This document shows, one piece after another, positions 41,891 to 56,850 of a stretch of DNA of 64,000 bases (its first letter is position 1; the number at the start of each line of letters is the position of its first letter). Position numbers and translations under genes: made by a program. The notes below the pieces were generated by a model. That model was not told the DNA's origin. It ran no database searches and was given only the letters and a program-made list of their open reading frames with translations. Source of the stretch: Whitmania pigra (Eukaryota > Annelida > Clitellata > Hirudinida > Haemopidae). The stretch is taken from NCBI GenBank assembly GCA_021613335.1, contig JAJTWR010000278.1, positions 1,843,501 through 1,907,500 on the forward strand, read 5' to 3'.

Positions 41891-43484
41891 CGGACACCAC
41901 ACACATGAGCTCCAACCAGGCCAATTGTCCACTGAGAGGCAATCAGCCAGTCCATAGCATCGCTTCAAATAAGATTTATAATGTTTTTTTTTTTTTGCTC
42001 ACAATTATTTTAATTTCACTACTAAGGCGTGATTACATTATTTCGTTTATACCATTTTATTTTATTTTATTTTTAGTTTATTGACTTTAGGAGTTCGTGG
42101 AGATATTAGTGAATAACTAAAAATAATTTTGGATTTTTATGTGTTACAAAAATATTATTTAAAAACTTACTGAGGCGAATATTATTTGTATATATAACAC
42201 ATATTTTTAATTTAATTTTATTTTATTTTATTAATTGTGTACAGTGTAAAACAACATAATTGCAGTTTACTGAAATATAGTCAAATAATGTTAAAAGACT
42301 CTACGTTTAAATCAAATACTAACTTATTTAGTTTCAGTGAAAAATAAATTAGCAGTTTTATTGCGTCTAATTAGCATGTTTGCAAAGTTAATGTAAAAAT
42401 GTTAATTGAAGAGAAATCACTACATTTAATCGCTTGTTTGTTCCAGATTTGAATGTAATTATGTAATTATATGATATATTTTAATAACATAATATACAAT
42501 ATAAAAATATATTAAATATAATGATTATTTGAAAATATCAAATGTAAAAACTATTTCAATATTAAAAACAAGTCTATTTTGTTGTATCAAATGCATACTT
42601 TTGCTACTAATTATTAGCATTGTTTAATAAATGATGATTTACATATTAAACACAACTATTTAATTATTAAAAGATAACAATCTGAATAAATAATTGCCCA
42701 CTGTATACATAATATGATAAATATAAACAAAATTTAAACAAGTTCATGAACAATATTTTGTAAATACTAACTTAATCATTTCTATTATGAAATAAGTTTT
42801 CCAACAATTGCTAATAATAAACGAAACACCAGAAATCGCGATAGTCAAATTTCTTAAAAAGTTCATCAAAAAATTAAAAGCAAATTGAGATGAATTCTTA
42901 ATAAGAATAGAATTTTATTGAGGCAATCTGTTATATTACTAAAAAAGTTAACTTTAGTGTTATTATAAATGCATTGATATGTATATTTAAGGTATGTGAT
43001 TGAAATAAAATTAATTATTATTATCAATATGCATCCAAAATTCATTTATAAATAATTCAAAATTTAATGTATTAGGTTATTTCATATTCTTAAATAATCT
43101 TTTTCTAAAAATATTATAAAAGTTTCAATGACCTGATATATTCTTAAAAAGACACATGGTAAATACATAAAACCTTGTTAAATGTGAAACTCTAAGAAGT
43201 GAAATTATAGTAATAATTATTAGTAGAATTATTATGTACATGTAATTATTTGAATCACTTCGGAATAATTATTTCTTAACAATGTTAATTACGATTTCTT
43301 AACTCAATCCTAATTCATATTACGAACAATAAATAATAATTATGATATTTCTACTTCTGAACAATACTTTAGTTTACAATTTAAAAGAAACAATTTAAGT
43401 TATTGTTAAATAAAAATTTAAGTTACATGAGATGACCTATGTGGGAATAACATTTGATATAATAATAAATAATAATAATAGTTT

Positions 43485-43540
43485 ATTTCTATGGCGCCTT
43501 GTGCGTAGCGTCAGAGGCGCCTTGAGTCTTCAAGGAACTT
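43485..43540 (-). repeat. SINE-like repeat, 3' tail, inverted
   Basis: On the minus strand: AAGGCGCCTCTGACGCTA, a short spacer with GGCGCC, then AATAAACTATTATTATT. It shares GCGCCTCTGACGCTA with the copies at 19955 and 55835; the TTATT tail is typical of SINE ends. Confidence 0.55.
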
Positions 43541-44279
43541 TTTGAAGATGAAGATATAATAAAATACGATATTAATCTTTATTTTGAGTCTTATTGAAAT
43601 TTAAGAAAATGGTTTAAAATTGAAATAAATATATATGTGTTATTCAAATTGTGGACATTCAGTTAAAGAGATATAGTATTTTTTTTCACTTAAGCGAAGG
43701 TAACAACTGAGTCAGCCTTAAATGTAGTGTCCCGTTAAAATTATTAATAATTCAAATTTAAATATTTAAAACATTATTATTGCATCTTAACATTTACTTA
43801 AAACGTTTGAGTCTTTATAAATTGGTAATCGTAAAATGTTTCTGGCTTAACATCAATGTAAATGGGACATAGAGTTTTTTTTTTCAAAATCAAATTTAAT
43901 TAAAATATCAAAACGATATGAAAATAATACAACAAAACATGAAAAATAGTTATTATAATAAATAGATTAAATTTAATAAAATTTAGGCTGCTTGCTGTTA
44001 ATAGCCAAAAAATATTAACATGACTTCTATTTAAAATAGAATACTATTCTAGCATAACTAAAATAAAAAAAATATTCATAACGGAAATTAATAGGCGAAA
44101 TTTTATAACTATTATAATTTAAAAATATTATATATATCTTTGAAATTTTATCTTTGATTAGTCTATTACTACAATTAAAGCATTACTGAAAATAAATGAA
44201 ATTAACTGCACTTTAAATTAAAATAATTAGACATTGAAATATTGTTTATTAGCCAAAAAGCCGTATTTAAAATAATAGC

Positions 44280-44706
<427 letters not shown>

Positions 44707-46892
44707 GAACAAATATAAAATTTTAAAAATACTAAATCTAAATAATAATTTCAATGTTCTTTTACCAATTTATATATTATTAATATTGTTAATGATTTAC
44801 TTTACAAAAATTAGAACATAATTAATTTTTGTAATACGACTTACCAAATTGACTTATAATTCTTAACTTAAAAAATTAGTTTATATGAAGTTTTTACTAA
44901 TTTTATGTGCTGCTCTTCAAAACACTTTAGTGCTTTTTATTACAAAATCTATTCGAACAAATTATTTATTTCAATTTTTAATTATTTTTGTAAATTGTGG
45001 AAGGTTAAACATTTAAAATTCATTTAGTATTGTTATTATCAAGCCAAAGTATGATTTAAAATTACAGAATAAAAAGTTGCTTTAAATTGCAACCATATAA
45101 TATAAATGATTACGTTTCGCCCTGATTTATTATCGTTACTATCAGTAATTATTAATCTTGTAATTTACTTGGATATTTTCAAACGTTTATGCCGTAATCT
45201 AATTAACTTAAAATTTATTTTACATTACTCATAATAAAAATAATATTTTGTAGTAAAATAAAATTGATTGAAATATTCATGCATTAACTTATAAATTTTA
45301 TTACTATTGATCTAATAGCAATGATCTTTATTTGCCCCTGCCATCTATCGATTGAAGTGTAACATTTTCAATAATTCTATTCTAACGACCATTAATAAAT
45401 ATTATGGTTGCGTATTTTGTTACATTGTTAAATGCATCTTAAAATAAACTTTGTAAATATTTTCTAGAAGCCAGATTAGGTCGGTATGAAAATAAATTAC
45501 TGGGTTCACCATAAAACTGTAATGACTCGTTACGCTTAATGATTCGTTAAGTTAATGAGTTTACAGCTCTTTTGAAGTTGGCCTTTGAAGTCTCGTTTGC
45601 ACTCTTCGTAACTTCCCATCGTAAAATCATTTCTTTCTTTTCAAGCGTGTCCTACTGGTTCCTGCCTCACACTTTTAATTTTCACGCAACGTAAGAATTT
45701 TTGTACAAAGTTTGTACAACCAGTAACAAAATACAAAACTTAATTATCGTAAGTTATTGGTGAACTATCGTATTGCGTGTTGAAATCAAAAGATATTTGG
45801 ATTATATTACTACTTTATTTTTCCAAATATTTGAATTATTAAATTATGAACTATGATAATTATAATAGTAATCGCAATCATAATCCAACATAAAATTTTT
45901 CTATTAAATTTTCATTTTTATAGGAGCATATAATGTGATATGTTGCTCAAAAATCACTCTTTGATGACGTTCATTTGAGCGAATCACCCATCACCTAGTT
46001 GTCTGCAAGGAAACTAATATTTCATATTGGAAGGTGATGCACCTGTGAAACAAGACACAAGAATATCAGGATACACTGATGAATGTTGGAATTTTTGAGT
46101 TAGCACAAATAATGTTAACTGGTGTTTAGTTTTGATCACCAATGCTTTTACTAAATATTATGACTGTAATAATATCAATAACAACTTTATTATATCAGAT
46201 TATTGGATGATGATCATCAATCAATGAGTACTTCTGAGTAAATCACGCTTCATTTCCTCTCCGTGATCCAAGAACGAATTTATAATTTATTCGTTAGGGG
46301 CGTTTTCATGTCAGCTGTCTCACATGAATGAATCGAGGATGGCTGGTCCATCGGAAGTCTTTGTTGTTGGAACTTACTTTTTTTTCAGGAAAGTGTGTGA
46401 AATATTAATTTTGATAAGCGATAACAAATATTAAATATTTGTTTGTAATACCTTTAATGTGATACTAATGTTGTATTACTATAATTAACTGACAACATTT
46501 ATCAATTCCTTTTCTTATTAATCATTTGAAATTCTTCATATTTCCCTTAATTTTAAAAAATTTTTGAAAAGTAAGTGATGTAAATTCAACAACGATTATT
46601 ATTGATTGTAAATGAATTGAAATCAAAAGTAAACTGATATTCCACTTCTTACAACTTAATCATATGTAATTCATTTGTTGAATAATGAATAATTGTGTTA
46701 CGACAATGCAATTTAAATAATCAGAAAAGTTAAAAAATGTTGAAACAAAGCAAAACTAATGTTAAAACAAAACGAGTAAATGAGACCGAGTGTTTGGTGC
46801 ACAGTTTCTTGTTAGGAAGCATTAAAATATCGAATTACAAGTGACATTGGAATACAATATTCTGTCCGATCACTGAGTGCTATTTGGAAGTG

Positions 46893-46996
46893 TGGTGCAT
46901 GGATGGGTGCTTGGATGGATGGGTGCATGGATGGGTGCATGGATGAATGGGTGCATGGATGGGTGCATGGATGGGTGCTTGGATGGATGGGTGATG
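46893..46996. repeat. Minisatellite with GGATGGGTGC(A/T)T units
   Basis: About eight copies of a 12-16 bp unit (GGATGGGTGCAT or GGATGGATGGGTGCTT). It creates artificial His/Pro/Ser-rich frames on the minus strand. Confidence 0.9.
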
Positions 46997-49900
46997 GAAT
47001 GGGTGAAAGGAGGGATCGGTTTGTGGATGTGCGGTTGTTTCGGTAATTTGGCCCTGCACAGGGATGGTCTTGCGGATGAATGGATGGTTGAATGGGCAGG
47101 CAGATGAGTGAATTCCACAAAAAAAGCAGGTGCTTCCTGACCGCGTGTGTTTGTCGTACGTGTCCACTTTCGATGCACCTGCTAGTCACGTGTCAAATTT
47201 TGATTCGCAATGACTTCCGCTTTTTTAGTTTTGAGGAGAGGAAATTGTGCCCTGTGATTTTGCGATGTTATCATCAGAAACAGGCGCTGAGGCATCTCCA
47301 AAGCTGCACTACAAAAAGCTTCATAAAAGTTTCCTTGTCATCTTCGACGTCATCATCATCATCATCATCATCGCTTCCTTGCTTTGTGGCGGTCAGTAGA
47401 TCCGACACTCCATAAATTTGTTACGAGCACCTGCTGGCGATTGCACTGGTGGACAGGTGCGCAGGTGAGAAAGCAATTGTAGGTGTATTTATAATTGTTC
47501 TTCTTGTTGAGGCTCTAAGCAAAATTTTCTTTTAAGAATTTATTAAAATTTCTTGCAAATTAAAAAAATGACAAGTTCAAAAACATTCAACATTTTCTGA
47601 CAAAATTTATATTTTATTAGACAAAGGTTTAAGTTTAATTAATAGTTTAGTAAGTTAAATTAATAAGAGAGTCTAAACATAAATTTAACATTTAATTAAT
47701 TATTATGAACAAATGATAAAATATTATAACAATAACAAATAGTAAACAAAATACACTAGTCAAAAAGACATGGTCAGGTATAAGTTAATCCGTGGCATGG
47801 ATGACCTCAATATCACAAGATACCTACAAATGACAACGTTTCATGAAATTATGACCTTAAGTTAATATAGTTGAATCATATTTATGATATATATTCACCA
47901 AATTATGACAGCTATTAATTTATCACAAGATCATAATTTAATATATTCATCTGCCATTTATGATACGTGACCCAATATTACTGCAAAACATTAAGGTTCG
48001 AGCAAGCTTATTTTGGACGCAAATCTCAGTAAGCAGTTCCGGATGAATGAACACATGCTTTTGTTCAATGGAGCGAAACTCGGGGTCATATTACATTGAG
48101 GATGTAAAGTAAATCTTCTGTGATGATATTCAAGAAGCTCTTCCTGCAAAATACACTTGTAATTGTTATATTTTAACAATAAATTAAATAACAAATATTT
48201 GATAATATAAACATGATAAAACATGATAATGTTGAAATAAATTACATAATTATAAATGTAGTGACATTGTATTGTATATTTATAAGTAATTTCAAGAGTA
48301 ATATATAAGCATTCAGGTAATTAACACAACGGCTTCAATAACTTAGAGCTCTGGGTAAGCAACCTATATTTGGGAGTCCATGGTAGCAGACACAAATTAC
48401 TCAATAGTCCCATGAAGACAACAAGAAGGAGGTGAGATCGATGGAGTGGATGAGAATGAGAAAAAGAGAGAATACGATGTCAGGTGAGAGTAGTCGAGCA
48501 GGCCAGAAGCTGGTCAGTGTATGGATTGTTCCATTCGAGATAACAATGGGTAGCAGCTTCCAGGCAATGCTGACACCCCCTGACCAAGCGATGGTGGTCG
48601 GTGCTTGAAGCTTGTGTTTATTTCCGTACGAGCCTTCCAGCTTTTGTACGAGTTGCGTACAACACAACAAGAGATTCTTAAACATTGGCAGTTACAAGTT
48701 GCTATCAGTGCTCTTTTAAATATGATTTAATAATCTTGCATGTAAATATGCGAATAACAAGTTGATATTATTGTTGAATATTATATAAATAATCTGTAAT
48801 CGCATAATCATCGTATAATTGATGCAATTACATGTAATTGATGTAATTTATATCATTGGTGTCGTCGCATGTAATTTATACTACAATTATAACTTAATCT
48901 GAAGTTTATAAATATTCATCTCAACAAAACATATTTAGATTCGTAACAACAACAACATCAACACGAAGAAGCACTAATCGTCATCGAAACAGAAAGTCAC
49001 CTCTGCAAAGTTTCGTGTTGCATCGGAAGACAAAAGAAGCTGATAAGATTCACTCATCCGACTAGCTGGCCTACTCACCGGCTTATCATTCACTCACTCA
49101 CTCACTCACTCATCCTCGTGAATGCTCCCTGCATCCCTGACACGTTGAAGCGCAGTTAGAAGCAGGAGAATCGCTCGTCAGTCTTTTAGGGAAATTGGAA
49201 GTTTTCCATTTGTTTTGGATGATGAAGATTGAGTCTTGTTGAAGCCACATTTGAGAAGTGAGTTCAGTTTTTGTTTGGATTTTGTTGTGGAAGCATTTTG
49301 TTGTTGAAACATTTTGTTGTGGAAACATGATGTTATTCGTTGTGGAACGGTTAAAGGATAATCGTGCGATAAAACGTTGTTGCTGTGGATGTTGTGGATG
49401 AACGGAATTATTTCGAAGATTGATTCGTTTAAACTGACGAAACTATTCGAAGCCACTAAAACTTGATGTTCAACGTGCTTCACGTCGATCACAACCGTTC
49501 AATTCACCAAACTTTCACTTTATTCTCATCAAATACGAATCGCTGGTGTAACGAATAAGTGAACTTTTTTTTTTACAACAAATCAACTGATAACTGTTTA
49601 AATTGTCATTGTTGATGTTGTGTTGGTCGTGAATTTGACGACGGAGTTTGATGATGATTGTGATGGCGGTGATTATGTTTTATGCTGATGTTTACCTTAG
49701 GCTTACACAAATCCAGACAAACAGCAACACCATTATGATGATGATGATGATGATCAGTGCTGAGGATGGTAATGATGACGTGGAAATTAAGGTAATGGCG
49801 ATGATAATGATGATGATGATAAAGAAGAGTGATACACGTGACCTAGATGCTGATGATGCGGAGTACCTAGAAGAGGTAGCGCTGATGATGACGACGATGA

Positions 49901-50754
49901 TGACGACGATGATGATGACGATGGTTGTGCAAATATGAGCCTACAGCAAGCAGCTTCATGCAATCGTCGATGTTGCTCCAACTTTGTAACTTCATTCCTT
50001 CAGGCTCCAATGGAATCTCTGCATCGCGTGTGTTTGTGCATGTTCGTCTTCCTGTATCTGTCCTTGTGCGCCTTTGTCCGCTTGATATGTTTGCCTGCCT
50101 TTCTGCGCCTGTCTGCAAACGTGTAAACCTAGGCGTATTTGTTGGTATGCTCGTGTTGTAGCTTTGTTCGTCTTTGTATGCTGTTTGTATTTGTTTTTAA
50201 TTTTTAGTTATGTTTCTATAGTTGCCTGTTATGTTTGCACAACTTGTAATATTTGCATAATTGTATTTACTTTGCTTAATTGTGATCAGAAATTTATTGG
50301 ATTTGTATATTTGAATCAATAGGCTCGTGGGAGATATCCTAATGCAGTGTAGTATGTATGCATATCTGTATCTTATTAATTCATATTTGATTGTAATATT
50401 AATTGTATTTAAAAATATTCTTTCATTAACATACTTTTCCACTAACCCGACATCTTATTGGTTGTTTGAAGAAGTTTGTATACAAAAAGTTTCAAACAGT
50501 TTTGGATGTATTATAAATAAAATGTGTTTGTTAACAATTTTTGTATATAAAATGTATAACATACAATCATAACTGTAAATGCGTTTATAACGGGCAAACA
50601 TGCGACTGGTTATAAAAAGAGGTTATAAGTTAATGTTAATGTGATATTAATGTTTAATGATGACACAAGTTATACAAGGACTTGTTTGCAGATGAACCGA
50701 TTTTGTGTCTCTGAAATTTGTTGATCTTTGGAGATTGTATTGTTTCTGTATGGT

Positions 50755-50850
50755 ATGTTATGTATTGTGCTGTTTTGTATGCTATGTTTTAAATTGTATT
50801 GTTTTGTATGGTATGTTTTAAATTGTATTGTTTTGTATGGTATGTTTTGC
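50755..50850. repeat. Tandem repeat, about 36-bp unit
   Basis: Two to three copies of a unit containing GTATTGTTTTGTATGGTATG and TTTTAAATT, degrading on both sides. No coding significance. Confidence 0.7.
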
Positions 50851-51074
50851 ATCGTATATGTGTAATGCATGTTATGTTTGTCCGTTGTTGTGTTGGGCGA
50901 GTATTTCAATGCAGTTTTGTATTGTATTGCATTGTATACAAACGACGATGTATCAACATTTGTTTAATGTTTTTGTGTTGTTTATCTTGTAAAGTGAAAA
51001 TATATTCTTGTTTTATTTTCAAGTTTTATTTTTAAAATACAATTGCTTTTTTTGATAGCTTGATATTGTAATAC

Positions 51075-51180
51075 GAGCGAGTTGTTGCAGAGGGTTGCGT
51101 TCCCGCGAATGGCGGTGAAAGCAACATTCGTCACGTGTCGTGTTCGTAACCCAGCTCTCACAGCCAGGGAGCTATATAAA
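51075..51180 (+). repeat. SINE-like repeat, 5' part
   Basis: Shares with 55715-55815 the order GGGTT-CG..., GGCGGTGA, ACAT-CGT, GTGTCGTGTTCG-AACCCAGC, then GGAGC-ATATAAAT. TTGCAGAGGG and GTTCGTAACCC resemble the A and B boxes of a tRNA-derived promoter. The 3' tail seen elsewhere is missing. Confidence 0.45.
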
Positions 51181-52810
51181 TGGTGGATCGATTAAGCAGT
51201 GCCTACGGACTATCATCAAATAAATAATTAAATAAAGTGCCTGCCTAATCATCTAGTTATGAAGTGGACGTTAATAAAACATACACGCAAGAAGTGCCTT
51301 TACATCCTATCCGGATACATCAGACACTCAAAACATCGGCTAAATACAAAGAATACAAATAATGATGCAGTGAAAAAGTGGCCATGAATAAGAAATTACT
51401 ATTGCTTTGTATTCTGCTTAGATTGCTTTGACTATTTTCAGCTGTTAATCGAATTCTTGTCGTTAACACCGATAGCGATGTTGTATACCTGTTCTATCGA
51501 TATCTACACCTGCTATAAATTGGTAAAGGTTGAATGAATCTCAGCCGGAGGAATGATTGACTTGTGGAATGCGGTTTTGATGGATGGATGCATGGATGGA
51601 TGGCCTACATGTTAGGGACCAGTAGAATGCTTTTATGTTTACTTGTTACGCTTCGTTGAACAAGTTCATTAAATCAGTCAAGCACGGCGGTGCGAAGGAG
51701 TTGAGGTCAACTTGAATTTGTCCTTGAATTGTGCTTCACGTGTGTTTCAAGTTTGAGTGTGTTAATCGCTTTCACAATGTGAATATTTTACAAATTAATA
51801 AATGGTTAATATAATTTATGGTTTATAATTATAATTAAATATTGTACTGGTCATGTTGTTGTTGTTCTTCTGTTGAATTTCATCGATTTCTTGCATTCCT
51901 TGTGTTATAAGATGCCTTTATTATCAACTGTTGGTTGTTTCAAACGCAAAATATTTTTCGCGAAATTTTCATTTAATTCTTAAAATTTCAATAAACAAAT
52001 TCTCGTTTACAATGTAACGCAATTGTCATTAGCACCCTCAGTAAAGCATAATTATTTTTGATAATATCAAATCAGTTAAACAGCCTGAGCAACATGGATG
52101 AGTGATTGTTAATGACATTGCGAATGTGATAATAACAAATACAGCATCGTCTGATAAAGATAAACATAAAGGAATGCATTATGTCACGCATGGATTAGCA
52201 TTGCATAATATGTACTCACGCAAGTATATTTATGGGTCAGCATTTCATCCATTCTTACACCCAATGCATTGCGTTTTAAAAAAAATGTGTAATCAAATAC
52301 TTTTTGTAATCAACAGGTTTAGCATGGGTGATGATGATATTTATATAGCGCAAGTAGTTTAAGCATCGCAGGTAATTTAAATGTTACGAGCTGTGCTGGA
52401 CATTCTGTTGGATATCAACAAATTACGACTGAAAATGTAAACAGCATCAACTGACAGCTTGATGTTTACAAGTTCTATCGGTAATTGGGCGAAGTAATTG
52501 CGTGATGATGATGATTGCAATATACATCAATAAACTGTTCAACTTTAAAATTCTGAAGAAAATGATTCCTCCTTACTTGTTATTCTCCACTCATATATTA
52601 TTATAATTATAATTAGCAAACTCATTAACACACCTCCTACTTACCAATAGATATAAACAACACATTGGGATGGTATTCATCGTTATCATCGCAGTCTAAT
52701 TATGGACATAAATTATGATAATTTCTTAAGACGCACATGTTGTGCAACAGGAGATGCGCGTGTCCATCCATTCCACAGCTGCAGCATGTCCACTCCTCCT
52801 CCTCCTCCTC

Positions 52811-52824
52811 GTATCCATGGTAAC
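52811..52824. promoter_or_regulatory. Perfect X-box (RFX-type) palindrome
   Basis: GTATCCATGGTAAC matches the RFX/DAF-19 consensus GTHNYY-AT-RRNAAC exactly. No ciliary gene is recognised nearby, so function is uncertain. Confidence 0.35.
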
Positions 52825-52934
52825 CACGAAGAAATCGGAAGAAGTTCGGAAATAAATTATGCAAATGAGGAAACTTGCCTTGATGAATTCTAAGAAATGT
52901 TTCTCTTTTTTTATGGTAAACCGAGCCAAACCAT

Positions 52935-53128
52935 CATCATCATCATCATCATCTGTCAGGCGCGATGAGTCATCAACTTAATAATCCTCATCATAATCAT
53001 CAACTTGATCATCATCACCTTAATCATCACATTAATCATCACCTTAATCATCATCATAATCATCATCACCTTAATCATCATCGTAATCATCATCACCTTA
53101 ATCATCATCGTAATCATCATCACAATCG
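52935..53128. repeat. Compound (ATC)n with repeated ATCATCACCTTA units
   Basis: CAT/ATC triplets with CTTAATCATC and GTAATCATC units repeated several times from about 52985 on. Open in several frames, non-coding. Confidence 0.9.
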
Positions 53129-54496
53129 AAGGAGTCGAATCACTTTCCTCATCATTGGCGCTTGTTGACTCTATCATTAACATCTCTTCATCGTCAACGG
53201 TTAGGCGATGAAATCAGGTGTTTATAACACATCAATACAGGTGATGAGTGTGGAGAGGTGAGACGCGATGAACTGTGAACAGTTTAAAAGTGAATCGAGG
53301 TTCTCATTCTTTGAAACGGTGTCAACTTTCAAACCGGAAACATGTTTTCGAGGATGTTTGCGTTGAGGGAACAAACAAAGGAAGCATGGAACATGAGGGA
53401 TGTGATGATGTGATGATGAATGAAGGAATGGGCGGATGAATGAATTAATGAATGGGCGGATGAATAGATGAATGTTGGAAGATTAAATGTGGAATAGATG
53501 GATGGGTGGGTGGATGAACATTAAGATGGCTTTGTAAGTAGGTACTCCGATGGATTGATAAAATAATGGATGGATGAAAGGATGGAGTGATGAATGAAAT
53601 CCACCGATTCATCTCCTTCCTCGTTGATGTTAAGTGACTCCAATTAAGCGAATAATTAGTAATTCGTGACGAAGAATTTTGTCTTCTTTTGTATGTTTCA
53701 GTTGATTGTATGCAGTCGTTGTTGAAAACAAAAATACAACGTTGTTGTATCGTTCAGTTGGTTGTATGCAGTTGTTGTTGTTGATAAAAACTCAACTAAA
53801 GAAACTAAATAATCTATCGATCGATCTTAAAAAAGTAAACTTGAGGAAACATAAATAATTTAAATTCAAGTCGAGACCATAACTATATTCATTATAATAT
53901 ATAATTATTTTCCACATCAAAAGCTGCTTTATTAAAGCGACAGAAGTTTTTTATCAGTGGCCTTAAAAGTTCAAAAGTTCAAAAGGTCAGGGATGAAAGT
54001 TCAGCCCTGATAGGAAGTTGATGAAATTTAAATGTGCATTGAAGGCGCCTGAGGCTTGATCAGTGTAATTGGAATATTTACACGAACAGTTTGTTGTGCA
54101 ATAGAAGTTCAAGTCATGAATGAATGATTTTTTATTCACGCTTCGCTGAATCCTTTGTGACTAAATGTCTTTTTAATTATTCGTCAGGATGGGTAAGTTA
54201 CGGTGATGATGATGATGATCGTGATGATGGTGATGACGCTTCAGTTCATTATAGTTTTGACTAGTAATGACGTAAGTAACAAAATACACTTTGCACATTG
54301 CCTCATTTGCATCAATATTATATATATATATATTAAGTAAGAACATGTACTATATCTATATTAAAAGAATCTGTAAAAACCCTAATTTCTTTAAAATATT
54401 CACTTTCGTTTCTTCCATTAAAAATGTTCCGCATCATTTAACTCCCGATGTGAGTGGTGAGTAATCAAGGCGGACAAAACGCCGATTTCTGATTGG

Positions 54497-54547
54497 CTAC
54501 CTGTGCCCAGGTAGGCGGGTCTTCTAATCAAGGTGCTTATAAAGGTG
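54497..54547 (+). promoter_or_regulatory. ZEB/zfh-1 core promoter: palindromic E2 boxes and TATA
   Basis: CTACCTG-TGCC-CAGGTAG (54497-54514) is a perfect inverted pair of E2-box half sites. TTATAAAG (54537-54544) is a TATA box, and AGGTG (the complement of CACCT) occurs on both sides of it (54531-54535 and 54543-54547). A reversed CCAAT motif (GATTGGC) lies at about 54491. The first predicted coding exon begins at 54670. CACCT/CAGGTA is the known ZEB-family target, so self-regulation is a natural hypothesis. Confidence 0.5.
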
Positions 54548-54669
54548 TGCACGAGTAAAAACTGAATGTGTGATTTGTTCCGAGTGCTATTTTTTAGAAG
54601 TTTAAAAATTATAAAAAAGTTGTATTTTATAAAAACCTATATTGATTTTTGGCTACCTTTATTGAAGAC

Positions 54670-55333
54670 ATGATTATTTTGCGAAGGTAAGCTTCTAATA
54701 GAATCGTCTGAAACTTAACGAATACTCTTTATCTTTATCTTCAGTAAACGTCAATTGCGCTCATTATAATAATTTATGCTAATGACATTATCGGAGGAAC
54801 ATTTACAAGGAGGACGCAGTGGAATGTAGTTGTTGTAGTTGTTTGTCTTTGTTGAAAGTATTCATCGTCGTTGTCGTTGTAGTTGTTGTTGTTGTTGTTC
54901 ATTCTCTTTGTCCTCCTCTGTTTGTTCTTTGTATTACGAGACGAAATGAAACCTTGAATTATGGTTCTTTGAAGTAATTCTTTTTGTAGGATTACAAATC
55001 ACTTCATTGTTGCATATTGCATAATTACATATGTATGTTACATACATTGTATTACTATTATTATATTATTTACCTCGCTATTCTTTGAATTGCGGTTCTG
55101 AACATCCCACTTTCGAATCTCGTTGTAAATTATTAACTCTAACCGTTCACTCGATTACGTCTAGTTACACGCGATTGCGTCATTTGATTGGTCGTAATTT
55201 TACTTACGCATATTCAATTGTTATGTAATACTTTTATAACTTAATTGGATGATCGTTGTAAAATGGAGTGATTAATCTCAAAGGGACATTGCTTATTTCA
55301 TCATCATTGCTTATTTCATCATCGTCGTCGTCG

Positions 55334-55379
<46 letters not shown>

Positions 55380-56319
55380 TGTCGTAGTCGTAGTCGTCAT
55401 CACATTCAGAGTTATCTGATTTCTCATCTCAAATGCATTTCCTTTTCTGATTGTCATCTAACTTCTCGTGTTTCATGAAGAGTGAAAAGGTGAAGAAGGT
55501 GATGATGATGATGACAGCTATGGCGGCGATGATGATGATGATGGAAGCTACGGTGGCGATGATGATGATGGTGGCAAGACGAACTGAGACCGTCATGAAT
55601 TTTAATTAAATATTCAAAATTTTAATGATGGAATACAATAATTAAAATGTTACATGATAGACCACCTCGATTTATGTTATTCACGTAACACAAATCAGAT
55701 GATGAATTATTGTCGAATGGGTTTCGTGCCTGCATACGGCGGTAATGACAACAGTCGTAATGTGTCGTGTTCGAAACCCAGCCTATACTGCCGCCAGCGC
55801 CCATGGGAAGGAGCGCTACATAAATAGTTACAAGAAGCGCCTCTGACGCTATATAAATGAAGTACAATTACAATTACACTTAATACAAATATTATTTAAA
55901 ATACTTAAAAATTCTTCATTTAAATCGAGCAGAGGCCACGTGACACTCGGAACGTTGTTGAAGATGAACGAAACACCAGCAACTTTGAAGAACTTCCAAC
56001 TTAAACGAACAACTGGAATAACCACCACAACAACCACAAACAACAACAATTCGGCAGATGACGAAGCATGTGACGTCATCACGAACAAGTGCTCCGATGA
56101 CGTCATATCCGGATTACGAGAATTAAATGATGCTTCATCCAAGCAGACATCATCGCGAGTCGATGATGATAATGATGCTGGAGATGATGATGATGATTAT
56201 GATGATGATGGCGGAGATGTTGAGGAGGAGGAGGATGACGAAGATGAGGAGAAAGTTTCAAGCAGTAGTGACGTGAGAGGCGCAAAAGGTTAGACCTACA
56301 TTACTATTGTAATTATTAC

Positions 56320-56358
<39 letters not shown>

Positions 56359-56813
56359 ATATGCAAACTAATTAAATTATTAAATGATAAATAATGAGAA
56401 AATTCCATCAATTGAAACGCGAGGATGAAAGCTGTTAATTGTGGAACCTGAGGCAGTCAGAATGAGGATCAACATGTCTCAGGGGATGACTGTATATGAT
56501 GATGATTATGATAATGACGATGATGATGATGATGACGATGCAGATGAAAGAGCTAAAAGTGTAAGAAATTAGATGGCGATGATAATAGTTGCCAATAATT
56601 TATTACTCAACATGACAATGGAGTAAGGATGGTGGTCATTAGCATAATTCATTCATTCATCGTCAACATCATCATCATTGTCGTCGTCGTCTTAACGAAG
56701 ACGAGTGTAATTGCTTGGAAGAAAGAGAAAGGTCAGCCTTAGGGAATTGAAAGGAACTTTTACGTCTGCAGTCGTCATTTTATTAAGCCTCGTTTAATAT
56801 TCATGATTAAGAA

Positions 56814-56850
<37 letters not shown>

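Noticed and set aside
46812..47189. His/Pro/Ser-rich repeated protein on the minus strand
   Set aside because: The repeats mirror a 12-16 bp DNA minisatellite and are open in several frames at once.
51140..51250. GCTATATAAATGG as a TATA promoter of a new gene
   Set aside because: The motif belongs to the SINE-like repeat module and recurs at 19930 and 55800; no downstream ORF supports a gene.
52935..53128. CRISPR-like regularly spaced repeats
   Set aside because: A compound trinucleotide/12-mer microsatellite in a eukaryotic genome; no spacer structure.
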